From positions 1 to 64,000 of the forward strand of contig CAVXBV010000006.1 in the NCBI GenBank assembly GCA_963760125.1: a stretch of DNA of 64,000 nt, given 5' to 3'. The notes under the pieces were generated by a model. That model had not been told where the DNA came from and ran no database searches. It saw only the letters and a program-made list of their open reading frames with translations. The first letter of the stretch is position 1; every line of letters begins with the position of its first letter. The translations under genes and the position numbers were made by a program. Of this stretch, positions 24,057 through 32,941 are shown in pieces. The DNA comes from RYN-111 sp963760125 (lineage in GTDB: Bacteria; Actinomycetota; Actinomycetes; Mycobacteriales; SCTD01).

Positions 24057-25532
24057 TCAGGCGACGACGTACGACGCGAGATCGGCCGCCAGCGCCGGCT
24101 TGACCCGCGCCTCGAGCCGGGTGCCCTCGTCCAGGTGCTCCTCGACGAGGACCTCGCCCTCCTCGTGGATCCGGGCGACCAGCCGTCCCTCGGAGTAGGG
24201 CAGCACGACCTCCACCAAAGTGTCGAGGTGCGGCACCTCGTCCTCGAGGACCTGCAGCAGGTCGCTCAGGCCGGCGCCGGTCTTGGCAGACACCAGGACG
24301 CAGTGCTTCTCCTGCCGCTGCAGGCGCGAGAGCACCAGCGGGTCGGCGGCGTCGGACTTGTTGATGACGACGATCTCGGGCACGTCGTGGGCACCGACGT
24401 CGACGAACACCGCACGGACCGCCGCCAGCTGGCCCTCCGGGTCGGGGTGGGAACCGTCGACGACGTGCAGGATCAGGTCGGCGTCCGCCACCTCCTCCAA
24501 CGTCGAGCGGAACGCCTCGACGAGCTGGTGCGGCAGGCGCCGGACGAACCCGACGGTGTCGGCGAGGGTGAACTCGCGTCCGGTCGGCGTCTGTGCCTTG
24601 CGGACCGTCGGGTCCAGGGTGGCGAACAGCGCGTCCTCGACGAGCACCCCGGCGCCGGTGAGGCGGTTGAGCAGTGAGGACTTCCCGGCATTGGTGTAGC
24701 CGGCGATCGCGACCGACGGCACCTGGTGGCGCTTGCGCTCCTGGCGCTTCACGTCGCGGGCGGTCTTCATGAGCTTGATCTCGCCGGCCAGCTTGGCCTT
24801 GCGGTTGCGGATGCGCCGCCGGTCCGTCTCGATCTTGGTCTCACCAGGACCACGCGTGCCGACGCCGCCGCCGGACCCGCCGGCGCCACCGCCCTGACGC
24901 GACAGGGACTCACCCCAGCCCCGCAGGCGCGGCAGCATGTAGGTCATCTGCGCGAGCTCGACCTGCGCCTTGCCCTCCCGCGACGTGGCGTGCTGGGCGA
25001 AGATGTCGAGGATCAGCCAGGTCCGGTCGATGACCTTGACCTTCACGAGCTCTTCGAGCGACCGCAGCTGGCCGGGGCTCAGCTCGCCGTCGCAGATCAC
25101 CGTGTCGGCGCCGGTGGCGAGGACCGCGTCCCGCAGCTCCTCCGCCTTGCCCTTGCCGACGTAGGACTTCGGGTCGGGCTTGTCCTTGCGCTGCACCAGC
25201 CCTTCGAGCACCTCGCAACCGGCCGTCTCGGCCAGCGCCTTGAGCTCGAACAGCGACGTGTCCACGTCGTCGTCGCGCTGGTAGACGCCCATCAGCACCA
25301 CGCGCTCCAGCCTCAGCTGGCGGTACTCGACCTCGGTGACGTCCTCGAGGTCGGTGCGGATGCCGCTGACCCGGCGGAGCGCGTTGCGCTCCTCCAGGTC
25401 GTACCCGTCGCCCTCGAGGTCGTGCCAGGCGCTGTCGTCGACCGGGGTCGGCGCCAGCTCGGCGTCCAGATGAATCGCCCCGTCGCCCGACGCGCGTCGG
25501 GAGCGACCTGGGGTGGCGTGCGGCTCAGTCAT
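24057..25532 (-). CDS. hflX: HflX, ribosome-splitting GTPase
   Basis: 491 residues from ATG 25532; a longer open frame upstream is not family-like. The HflX N-terminal domain (about 70-200) contains SYVGKGKAEEL and ICDGELSPGQLRSLEE. The glycine-rich linker GGGAGGSGGGVGTRGPGETKIETDRR is diagnostic. The G domain has G1 GYTNAGKSS, G3 DTVGFVRRLPHQLVEAFRSTLEE and G4 NKSD. HflX splits stalled 70S ribosomes and rescues translation under stress. Placement near miaA, dapF and lexA is the usual actinobacterial context. Confidence 0.95.
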   Translation of the reverse strand: MTEPHATPGRSRRASGDGAIHLDAELAPTPVDDSAWHDLEGDGYDLEERNALRRVSGIRTDLEDVTEVEYRQLRLERVVLMGVYQRDDDVDTSLFELKALAETAGCEVLEGLVQRKDKPDPKSYVGKGKAEELRDAVLATGADTVICDGELSPGQLRSLEELVKVKVIDRTWLILDIFAQHATSREGKAQVELAQMTYMLPRLRGWGESLSRQGGGAGGSGGGVGTRGPGETKIETDRRRIRNRKAKLAGEIKLMKTARDVKRQERKRHQVPSVAIAGYTNAGKSSLLNRLTGAGVLVEDALFATLDPTVRKAQTPTGREFTLADTVGFVRRLPHQLVEAFRSTLEEVADADLILHVVDGSHPDPEGQLAAVRAVFVDVGAHDVPEIVVINKSDAADPLVLSRLQRQEKHCVLVSAKTGAGLSDLLQVLEDEVPHLDTLVEVVLPYSEGRLVARIHEEGEVLVEEHLDEGTRLEARVKPALAADLASYVVA

Positions 25533-25630
25533 CCTGCTCGTCTCTGGTGCGACCTGGCCACGACGTGCGGCCCTCGCTCCATCGTCGCACCGCGCCGGGT
25601 CCGGGGCGAACCCGTTCCGCCGTACGGCGC

Positions 25631-28600
25631 TCAGACCGCCGTACGACGGCGACGGGCCAGCAGCCCACCGCCGAGGAGCGCGAGGCCGAGAGCACCCAGC
25701 GCGACGGGCAGACCGGTGGCCGGCAGGGGGCCGGCCGGCTTGGGCGGCTTCACCACCGGGGGCGTGGCCACCGGCGGCGCCGCAGCGGCGCTCGTGAAGG
25801 TGTAGGAGTACACCCCGCGGCCGAAGGTCGCGATGACGAGCTTGTCCGGCTTGCCCGGCCAGTTCTTCACCGAGGCCACGGGCGCGGCGGGCAGGCCCTT
25901 GAGCGCCGCCCACTGCGTGCCCTTGAGGTCGCTGGACAGGAACAGGCCGATGTCGGTGCCGACGACGACCTGGTTGCCGCGGATCTCGATCGACCGGGCC
26001 GGCACGTCCGGCACGGTGCCGCTGATGTCCGTGAACGTCTCGCCCGCGTCGGTGCTCAGGAAGACGTGTCCCTCACCGATGTTGGGGTTGCGGTCGTTGA
26101 AGGCACCCGCCGGCCACCACTGGCGGTTGGCGTAGCCGGCGAGGGCCACGACGACGCGCTTCGGGTCCTTGGGGTCGACCGCGATCCCGCTGATGTAGCG
26201 GTCGGGCAGGCCCTTCGCCGCGGCCATGTGCCAGCCGGCGGCGCTGCCGGCTGCCTGCTCGCCGCTGCCGACGTTGGTCGCGAGGCCGGAGCGGAACACC
26301 TGCTCGGGCGTCTTGTTGATGATGTCGCAGATCTGGCACCAGCCGACGTACGCCGCGTCGCCCTGCAGCTCGACGGCGGTCATCTGGTGGGTGTCGCCCT
26401 CGGTGTCGTCGAGGTTGAACACCTGCTTCCACGCGCCGCTCGGGCCCGTGGTGCGCTCGACGATCTCCGGCCCGCCCGTGAGCAGGTGGTTCGCGTCGGT
26501 CGGGTCCATGACGAACGGGTTGCCGAACTGCGGGTTGGTCACCGGCGGCGAGATGTCGGTGTAGGACTGGCCGCCGTTGCGCGTCACCTGCATCGTGGCC
26601 AGCGTGACCTCGTTGTAGTAGACCGCGCTGTTGTCCGGGTCGACGGCGGAGTAGAAGCCGTCACCGCCGTACGTGCCGATGATCTTGCCGGCCGGGGTGA
26701 TGTGCCCGGAGCCGTTGTCCTGCAGGCCGAACACCACGGTGCCGTCCTTGGCAGCGCTGGCGTCGTACGGCAGCAGGGTGTTGTAGCCCTTCTGCGAGCC
26801 ACGACCCCACTCCTTGGAGAGCTCCGCACCGCGCGCGAGCTGCTGGCGGTAGGTGCCGCCGTCGTTGCCGACGACCAGCGTGACCCCGCCGTCCTCCGAC
26901 GGGATCCAGATGCCGGACTGCTGATCGGGGTGGGTCGTCTTGTCCCCGGACTGGGTCTGCTGGGTGACACAGATCGGCAGCGGGTTGGACAGGAACCCGC
27001 AGGTGTCACCGGAGAAGTACGGACCGATGACGCGGAACGACGCGGGCTCGACCGACTGGGTCTGGCCGTCCTGCGGGGTGTTCGGGATGCGCGACTCCCA
27101 CAGCTCCTCCAGGCCGAAGACCAAGCGGGTGGGGATGCCGTCTTCGGTCTGGCGCGACGGGTCGGGCGCGATCCATTGGTTGTACCAGGCCTGGACGCCC
27201 GGGGCGTAGAGGGACGCCTGGCTGGCACCGATGAGGGCGGACTCGGTGATGGGCGACTGGAGCTCGAGCTCGTCGGCCATCCGCATCCAGCTGCTGCCCC
27301 AGTCGTCGGAGACGTAGATGCCGTTGAGGGCCGTGTTGTTCGGCACGCCACCCGTCACGCCGGTCTCGTCCGCGAGGTCGAGCCCGGGGACGCCGCCGTT
27401 GAACAGCACCGCGTCCTGCACGATCGCGTAGACGAAGTCGTGGTTCTGCGAGGCACCGACGGCGGCACCGAACTCGGTGCGGCCGATCCGCTCCTGCGGG
27501 GCGAAGCCCACGGGCGTCTGACCGTCCCCGGAGACGTCGAGGTTGGTGAAGGTCCCGGGGGCTCCGGTCTCGGACCGGTAGATGCCGTTGGCCGGCGACT
27601 GCGGGACGTCGGTCCCCGGGTAGGCGCGGGTCCCGGCGCGGTAGCCCACGACAGCGAGCACCCGTCCGCCCTTGGCGGCCTTGGTGCCACCCGGGGTCTG
27701 GATCTCCACGTCGGTGACCCAGTTGGCGTTGTGGCAGATGTTCTTGTAGCCCGTCTTGCCCGCGCACGCACCGGTCGGCAGCTTCACGTTGACGTAGGTC
27801 TTGCCGACGTCCGCGCTGCGGTAGAGCCCCTGGCTCGTGGCCGCGTAGACGACCGTGGGGTTGCTCGGGTCGACCTCGATCTCGAAGCCCATGAGGCCGT
27901 CCGGGATGCCCTTGCTCTGCTTCCAGGTCTTGCCGAGGTCGGTGCTGTAGAAGCCGCCGAGGCCGGTGTAGACGCTCCCGCCGCCGGAGGCCTCCCCAGA
28001 GACGATGACGATCGTGCCGGTCGCGGCCGGTCCGGCCTTGCTCCAGGTGACGGCCCCGACCGACTGGTAGGGAAGGGAGTCGCCGATGGACGTCCAGCTG
28101 CTGCCCTTGTCCGTGGAGACCCAGACGCCCCCGGTCCCCGGCGCGGCGAACAGCCGGTTGTGCAAGGCGTCGTAGGCGTAGCTGTCGACCCGGCCGGCCT
28201 GATCGGCCAGCCCGAGGCCGTTGACCTCGGGCGCCTTCGGGTCATCGGTGATGAGCGGGGTGGTGCCTACCTTGGCGAACGTTCCTGCGGCCCCCGAGAC
28301 GGTCGCCGCGGCGGCGGCCATCGTCTGCTGCTGCGCGATGGCGTTGCGCAGGGCGGCGGGGGGCGTGAAGCCCTGCGGCCCGGCGGTCATCACCGCGCGC
28401 TGGTCGGCGAGAGCTTTGATCTCGGCGTACGGCTCGGGTGTGCGCACCGAGCGGCAGTAGCGGTCGCCCACCTTGTTGACCGCGCCCACCAGGTCGCCGA
28501 ACCCCGGCTCGGCGGAGCGCGCGGCGTGCCCGACCTCGCCGCTGCTGCGGGAGGCGAGGGCCGTTCCTGCCGGGCAGACCGGCTCGGCGGACGCGACGGT

Positions 28601-28708
28601 CGACCCGCCCGACCCGGCGAGCAGGAGCGGGGTCGCAGCCAGCCCGACGAGGGCCAGGAGGGCGCGGGCACGGCGGGGGGTCAGGGTGGTGCGCAGAGCG
28701 GTAGACAT
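25631..28708 (-). CDS. Secreted VPS10/sortilin-like beta-propeller (BNR) surface protein with LPxTG-type anchor
   Basis: 1025 residues. A signal peptide (about 1-42, ending ASA-EP) is followed by a large beta-propeller. The propeller has repeated Asp-box turns such as STDKGSSWTSIG, STDLGKTWKQSK, SDDWGSSWMRMA and STDAGETFTDISG, the pattern of VPS10/BNR proteins and GH74-like xyloglucanases. The C-terminus has a Pro-rich spacer, LPATG, a hydrophobic helix and RRRR, a cell-wall sorting signal. Catalytic residues cannot be assigned, so binding rather than hydrolysis is equally possible. Gap to hflX 98 bases; it follows the SCO6745-type gene by 40 bases. It would be displayed on the envelope. No sortase gene is seen in the window. 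Confidence 0.8.
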   Translation of the reverse strand: MSTALRTTLTPRRARALLALVGLAATPLLLAGSGGSTVASAEPVCPAGTALASRSSGEVGHAARSAEPGFGDLVGAVNKVGDRYCRSVRTPEPYAEIKALADQRAVMTAGPQGFTPPAALRNAIAQQQTMAAAAATVSGAAGTFAKVGTTPLITDDPKAPEVNGLGLADQAGRVDSYAYDALHNRLFAAPGTGGVWVSTDKGSSWTSIGDSLPYQSVGAVTWSKAGPAATGTIVIVSGEASGGGSVYTGLGGFYSTDLGKTWKQSKGIPDGLMGFEIEVDPSNPTVVYAATSQGLYRSADVGKTYVNVKLPTGACAGKTGYKNICHNANWVTDVEIQTPGGTKAAKGGRVLAVVGYRAGTRAYPGTDVPQSPANGIYRSETGAPGTFTNLDVSGDGQTPVGFAPQERIGRTEFGAAVGASQNHDFVYAIVQDAVLFNGGVPGLDLADETGVTGGVPNNTALNGIYVSDDWGSSWMRMADELELQSPITESALIGASQASLYAPGVQAWYNQWIAPDPSRQTEDGIPTRLVFGLEELWESRIPNTPQDGQTQSVEPASFRVIGPYFSGDTCGFLSNPLPICVTQQTQSGDKTTHPDQQSGIWIPSEDGGVTLVVGNDGGTYRQQLARGAELSKEWGRGSQKGYNTLLPYDASAAKDGTVVFGLQDNGSGHITPAGKIIGTYGGDGFYSAVDPDNSAVYYNEVTLATMQVTRNGGQSYTDISPPVTNPQFGNPFVMDPTDANHLLTGGPEIVERTTGPSGAWKQVFNLDDTEGDTHQMTAVELQGDAAYVGWCQICDIINKTPEQVFRSGLATNVGSGEQAAGSAAGWHMAAAKGLPDRYISGIAVDPKDPKRVVVALAGYANRQWWPAGAFNDRNPNIGEGHVFLSTDAGETFTDISGTVPDVPARSIEIRGNQVVVGTDIGLFLSSDLKGTQWAALKGLPAAPVASVKNWPGKPDKLVIATFGRGVYSYTFTSAAAAPPVATPPVVKPPKPAGPLPATGLPVALGALGLALLGGGLLARRRRTAV

Positions 28709-28748
28709 GAGGTCATTTCACCACGACGGCGCGCGCGGCGCCGAGTGC

Positions 28749-29504
28749 TCACAGGGCGCGCAGACCCGCCGCGGTCTCGGCGCGCTCGTCCGGCGACAGG
28801 ACGGCCCACGCGGGTGCGACGAGGGCGTCGGTGACCTGCTCGACCGCGTGCATGGCCTCGCGCGCCGGCTCCGGCTCGGGCCAGGGCTTCGGCCAGCCGA
28901 AGAACTCGGCGTTCGTCGCGCCGTACCGACCGGACATGACCGCTTGGAGCGGCGACAGGCCCGCCGCAGTCACGGCGGCGAGGTGACAGCTGCCGCGGTG
29001 CTCGCGCGCGGTCTGCAGCGCCAGGGCGAGCCGCTCCGGGCCGGAGGCCCGCGTGTGCGCGAGCAGGACCGCGCGCCAGCCGGCGAACAGGGGCAGCCCC
29101 ATGACGTCGGCGCCGGTCATCGCCGTCGTCACCAGGTCCGCCAGCCGGTCGGCTCCCTCACCGAAGGTGCGCGTCCCCCAGGCGGTGCAGGCAGCGGCGT
29201 ACTCCCGGGCGATCTGCGAGGCCGGCATGACCGCGACGCCCTTGTTCCACGCCTTGGTCTGCAGCGCCGGCGGGAAGAAGCCGAAGGCCGCGACGACCAC
29301 CGACGGGTCGGGGTCGCCGAGCACGCCGCCACGGCCGCAGTGGTACCAGGACCAGGTGTCCAGACCGAGCGCCGTCCCGCGGGCATGGACCTCGGCGTCG
29401 AACATCCACGCGCCGCCGAGCTTGCCGACGGGACCGGCCACGGCACGGGTGCACTCCGCCGCCGTCATGGGCGCCGTCATGGGCGCCGTCAGGGGGTCCG
29501 TCAT
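28749..29504 (-). CDS. SCO6745-type conserved actinobacterial protein
   Basis: 251 residues. The N-terminal winged-helix-like stretch FDAEVHARGTALGLDTWSWYHCGRGGVLGDPDP and the later YGATNAEFFGWPKPWPEPE are characteristic of a conserved actinobacterial family with a helix-turn-helix fold (SCO6745/SalK-like); I name it from memory. Function is not established. ATG 29504 overlaps the dapF stop by four bases (ATGA), so it is translationally coupled to dapF. The first residues contain an MTAPMTAP repeat from a 12-bp duplication. Confidence 0.55.
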   Translation of the reverse strand: MTDPLTAPMTAPMTAAECTRAVAGPVGKLGGAWMFDAEVHARGTALGLDTWSWYHCGRGGVLGDPDPSVVVAAFGFFPPALQTKAWNKGVAVMPASQIAREYAAACTAWGTRTFGEGADRLADLVTTAMTGADVMGLPLFAGWRAVLLAHTRASGPERLALALQTAREHRGSCHLAAVTAAGLSPLQAVMSGRYGATNAEFFGWPKPWPEPEPAREAMHAVEQVTDALVAPAWAVLSPDERAETAAGLRAL

Positions 29505-30277
29505 GCGGGCCAGACCTCTCCTTCAGCGACCAGCACGGCCGGGCCGGTGAGGGTGACGTGTCCGTCCTCGCGCCAGGTGACGACCAGCCGACCGCCGGGC
29601 ACGTCGACGTCGTACGCCTCCCCGCGGGGCAGACCCTTGCGCAGGACCGTCGCGACCACGGCCGCGCACGCTCCTGTACCGCAGGAGCGCGTCTCGCCGA
29701 CTCCCCGCTCGTGGACGCGCATCCGCAGGTGCGTGGGGCCGAGGTCCTCGACGTACTCCACGTTCAGGTCCTTGCGGTCCGGGTCCAGGGTGCCGAGCGC
29801 CTCGACCGACGCGACGTGGACCACCGCGTGCGGATTGCCCATGTCGACGCTGGTGGCCGGGGTCCCGTCGACCTCGACCGGGTCGCCCACGACGGCCGGC
29901 CCCATGTCGACGAGGACCTGCTCGTCGTCGACGAGGACCTCCTTGACGCCGCCGCGCGTCGCGAGGACGAGCAGCCCGCTCTCGGCCAGTCCCGCCGTGA
30001 CGAGGTAGCGCGCGTACACGCGCACGCCGTTGCCGCACATCTCCGCGACGGATCCGTCGGCGTTGCGGTAGTCCATGAACCACGTCGCCTGGTCGCTCCA
30101 CTCGGCCGCCTCCGGCTCGAGGGCCGAGGGCACCACCCGCAGCACCCCGTCGGCGCCGAGGCCCGAGCGCCGGTCGCAGAGCGACCGGACGAGCTCAGGG
30201 GTCAGCACCAGCTCGCCGTGGGGATCGGGCAGCAGCACGAAGTCGTTCTCGGTGCCGTGCCCCTTCAGGAAGCGCAC
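29501..30277 (-). CDS. dapF: DapF, diaminopimelate epimerase
   Basis: 258 residues from GTG 30277. It converts LL- to meso-diaminopimelate for lysine and peptidoglycan synthesis. The two catalytic cysteines are in MCGNGVRVYARYL (about residue 75) and SCGTGACAAVV (about residue 203). GHGTENDFVLL at the N-terminus and FMDYRNADGS are family signatures. Length is normal. It follows the glycosyltransferase gene by 17 bases and overlaps the next gene, so it is within a long minus-strand transcription unit. Confidence 0.95.
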   Translation of the reverse strand: MRFLKGHGTENDFVLLPDPHGELVLTPELVRSLCDRRSGLGADGVLRVVPSALEPEAAEWSDQATWFMDYRNADGSVAEMCGNGVRVYARYLVTAGLAESGLLVLATRGGVKEVLVDDEQVLVDMGPAVVGDPVEVDGTPATSVDMGNPHAVVHVASVEALGTLDPDRKDLNVEYVEDLGPTHLRMRVHERGVGETRSCGTGACAAVVATVLRKGLPRGEAYDVDVPGGRLVVTWREDGHVTLTGPAVLVAEGEVWPA

Positions 30278-30294
30278 CCGCCGAGCGTACGTCG

Positions 30295-31416
30295 TCAGCG
30301 GCCTGCGGCCTGACCGAGGATCTGCAGGTACGTCGCGACCGTCGACTCCCAGGCGGTGTCCTCGGGCGGCAGCACGACCTCCGGCTGCAGGAGCAGCCTG
30401 ACGACCTCGTCGGCGAGCTCCTGGTCGCCCGATCTCACGAGGAGCCCCGGGTGCGGAGGCAGCTCGCGCGACGCGACCTCGGTCGCGACGACGGGGACTC
30501 CCGCGGCGAGGGCCTCCCGGACGGTGTTGCGCAGCCCGAGCCCGAAGCGGTCGGGGAAGACCGCGACGGAGGCCTGGGCCAGCTCGTCCGGCAGGGACGG
30601 GACGTCGGACCGCACCTCGACGCGGTCGCCGGCCAGGGCGCGGACCGCGGCAGCGGCCCGACGGCCGGTCAGGACGAACCGCGCCTCGGGAACGGACGCC
30701 CAGACCAGCGGGGCGATGTCATGCACCAGGCGGCGCGCGCTGTCGATGTTGGGGGCGTAGTCCAGCGAGCCGGCGAAGACGACGGTCGGTGAGGAGGGCC
30801 GGCCCTCAGGTCGCACCGGTGACGTGACGCCGTTAGGCACCGCACGGACCGCCCGGGCGAGCTGCGCCCCCCACACCTGCCCGTCGGTGGTCCCGACGGT
30901 CAGCAGCTCCACGCGCTCGGGCAAGCGACGCTCGCGCCGTCTCAGCTGGCGGGTGCGCAACCGAACGTAGCCACGCCGCACCCCGCTGGTCATCGTGGCC
31001 TCCATGTCCAGCCGAAGCGGCCACGGGTCGACCGTCTGCCAGACGCACGGGCCCACGACGTCCTCGGTGAACGACGCGGTGTGCGGCCCGTGCAGCAGCG
31101 TCACGTCCGCGCCACGGGACCGCTCGGCGACCAGCCGCACCGCGTCCCGCGTTCGGCGCTGGGCGTTGCCCAGCGACAGCGACCGCAGCACGGCGAGCAC
31201 GCTCGCGGGTCGCCGGGCCAGCAGCGGGAGCACCGTGACCGTCGCGCAGCGGGCGGCCACCTCGGGAGGGATCTCGATCCCGGAGTCCCACGTCAACAGC
31301 TCGACCTCGACGTCGTCCGGGAGCCCGGTCAGCAGGTGGTAGGTGATCATCGAGCTGCCGTCACCGCGGCGGGGGTCGCGGTTGGGGACGCCCTCGCAGA
31401 CCAGGAGGAGCTTCAC
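30295..31416 (-). CDS. Glycosyltransferase family 4/1 (GT-B fold)
   Basis: 373 residues from GTG 31416 (VKLLLVCEGVPNRDPRRGDGSSMITYHLL), overlapping the upstream gene by four bases. The C-terminal GT-B donor domain shows TVVFAGSLDYAPNIDSARRLVHDIAPL, typical of the GT1/GT4 group, then ASVAVFPDRFGLGLRNTVREALAAGVPVVATEVASREL, which contains the nucleotide-sugar-binding E-x7-E-like region. Cytoplasmic or membrane-associated. As the last of four tightly overlapping genes it probably builds or extends a cell-surface glycan; donor and acceptor are unknown. Confidence 0.85.
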   Translation of the reverse strand: MKLLLVCEGVPNRDPRRGDGSSMITYHLLTGLPDDVEVELLTWDSGIEIPPEVAARCATVTVLPLLARRPASVLAVLRSLSLGNAQRRTRDAVRLVAERSRGADVTLLHGPHTASFTEDVVGPCVWQTVDPWPLRLDMEATMTSGVRRGYVRLRTRQLRRRERRLPERVELLTVGTTDGQVWGAQLARAVRAVPNGVTSPVRPEGRPSSPTVVFAGSLDYAPNIDSARRLVHDIAPLVWASVPEARFVLTGRRAAAAVRALAGDRVEVRSDVPSLPDELAQASVAVFPDRFGLGLRNTVREALAAGVPVVATEVASRELPPHPGLLVRSGDQELADEVVRLLLQPEVVLPPEDTAWESTVATYLQILGQAAGR

Positions 31417-32399
31417 GCGGCCGTGCCCTCGAGGTGCTCCAGGACGTGTCGCCAGAGCACGACGTCCCGATCCCGCGCCGCCACGTCCGCAGCAGCGTCG
31501 AGGTCCTCCGCGTCGCCCCCGAGCAGCCGGTCGTGCAGGGTGCAGGCCGCCCGCACGGCCGTGGCGAGCAGCAGCGGCTCCAACGACTCCGCCGGGACGC
31601 CTCGCGCGGCCAGGTGCTCGGCCACCACCGGCCGGGCCCACCCGCCCTCGTGCAGCAACGCTGCGTCGTACGCCGCCAGCCGCTGGGGCAGGGTCGCGGC
31701 CCCCGTGACGGCCTCTCCGACGTACGTCGCGAAGAAGATCAGGTCGTGGCCGGGCAACCCCTGCTCGACGGCGCGCTCCAAGTCCACGGCCCCGATCCTG
31801 CCCTGTCCCTGGTTCAGGACGTTCGGGTGGCTCAGGTCGCCGTGCTCGAAGACTGCCGGGAGCGCGGTCCGATCCAGCGAGTGGAGGGCGTCGCGCGTCC
31901 GGGTGGCGAGGTCGTCACGGGCCAGGGACGGGAAGGCGCGCAGCAACCGGTCGACCGGTCCGCCGATCAGGGAGTCGTGCCACCCGGGCGCGTGCTCGGC
32001 GGTGACCGGCAGGGTGGCGACGAACGCTGCCGCCGCCCGCAGGGCCGCCTGGGGGTCGCGGCGGACGATCTCCGGTCCCAGCGGTGTCCCTGCCACCGCG
32101 GTCTGCACGATGGCCGGGCAGCCCGCCACCTCGGTGCGGTCGAGCAGCCGGGCGACGTCGTCGGCGCGACCCCGGAGCCGCTCGAGGCTCTGCAGGGCGT
32201 CGCCCTCGATCCGCAGGCCGTCACCGTCGCGCGGGCGACGCGCGATCTTGATCACGGCCCGGAGGTCGCGGCGCCCGAAGACGAGCGCGACGACGTGCCG
32301 GGAGGTGTCGTAGGACGGCGTGACGAGCACGACCCGCTCCGCGTCCGGTAGGCCCCAGGCGTCCTTGCGCGCCCGGACCAGGGCCTCGACGACGCTCAT
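31413..32399 (-). CDS. Phosphotransferase (APH/choline-kinase fold) in glycan operon
   Basis: 328 residues from ATG 32399, overlapping both neighbours by four bases. Kinase motifs: Lys in LRAVIKIARRP (about 55), catalytic loop HGDLSHPNVLN (about 182-192) and metal-binding AVDLERA (about 200). This Asp motif replaces the usual IDWE, but both acidic residues are kept. Such kinases in polysaccharide clusters phosphorylate small alcohols, sugars or choline; substrate here is unknown. Not likely an antibiotic-resistance kinase, given its tight coupling to a methyltransferase-like protein and a glycosyltransferase. Confidence 0.7.
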   Translation of the reverse strand: MSVVEALVRARKDAWGLPDAERVVLVTPSYDTSRHVVALVFGRRDLRAVIKIARRPRDGDGLRIEGDALQSLERLRGRADDVARLLDRTEVAGCPAIVQTAVAGTPLGPEIVRRDPQAALRAAAAFVATLPVTAEHAPGWHDSLIGGPVDRLLRAFPSLARDDLATRTRDALHSLDRTALPAVFEHGDLSHPNVLNQGQGRIGAVDLERAVEQGLPGHDLIFFATYVGEAVTGAATLPQRLAAYDAALLHEGGWARPVVAEHLAARGVPAESLEPLLLATAVRAACTLHDRLLGGDAEDLDAAADVAARDRDVVLWRHVLEHLEGTAA

Positions 32400-32941
32400 C
32401 GTCGCGCCAGGACGGACGCGTGCGGCACGAGGTGGTCCAGCGCCCCGGCCCGTTGGCACAGCAGCGCCGCGCCCGCCTGCGCCCGGCTGCTGAGCCGCCC
32501 GTCGTGCCGGCTGACCGTGTCCGCCACCGCGGCCCGGTCGTCGACCGGGACGATGCGGGTGCGCTGCGCGAAGTCGGGGGCGTGCCAGTGGACCTGCACG
32601 TCGCTCAGGCCGGCCCTCAGGACGCGGCGCCGCCAGGCGCCTGGGGTCCTGGCGCCTCGGCGGGACACCTCGGCGTACAGCAGCCCGCCGGGTCGCAGCG
32701 AGGGCAGCAGTCGGTCGAGGTCAGCCGGCTCAGGATCCACCAGGTAGAGCAGGTCCGCGAGGCACGGGTCGGTGCGGACCTCCAGCGCGGGGAGCAGCCC
32801 CAGGGCAGCACGCAAGGCCGGATCGCCGGCGCGTGAGCCGCCGAGCAGCAGCACGCCCTCCAGCGGGTCAGGGAGCAGGAACCGCCAGTCGACCAGGCGC
32901 CAGAGCCGAAGGCTGACGGCCGGCTCCGGGGCGTGCGTCAC
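32396..32941 (-). CDS. Methyltransferase-like protein, short
   Basis: 181 residues from GTG 32941, overlapping its neighbours by four bases on each side. The order of elements (LEGVLLLGGSRAGDPALRAAL, then LADLLYLVDPEPADLDRLLPSLRPGGLLYAEVSRRG, then VLRAGLSDVQVHWHAP) mimics a Rossmann methyltransferase: glycine loop, post-I acidic strand, motif III LRPGGLL, and the C-terminal half. The glycine loop is degenerate (LLLGGSRAG) and the protein is short, so S-adenosylmethionine binding is doubtful. It may be a partner or structural protein for the adjacent kinase and glycosyltransferase. Confidence 0.5.
   Translation of the reverse strand: MTHAPEPAVSLRLWRLVDWRFLLPDPLEGVLLLGGSRAGDPALRAALGLLPALEVRTDPCLADLLYLVDPEPADLDRLLPSLRPGGLLYAEVSRRGARTPGAWRRRVLRAGLSDVQVHWHAPDFAQRTRIVPVDDRAAVADTVSRHDGRLSSRAQAGAALLCQRAGALDHLVPHASVLARR

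Noticed and set aside
25547..28834. A plus-strand open frame of about 1095 codons opposite the VPS10-like gene
   Set aside because: It is Arg/Val/Ala/Gly-rich with no motifs, lacks a signal or ribosome site, and mirrors the codon bias of the real minus-strand gene; an antisense artefact of high GC.
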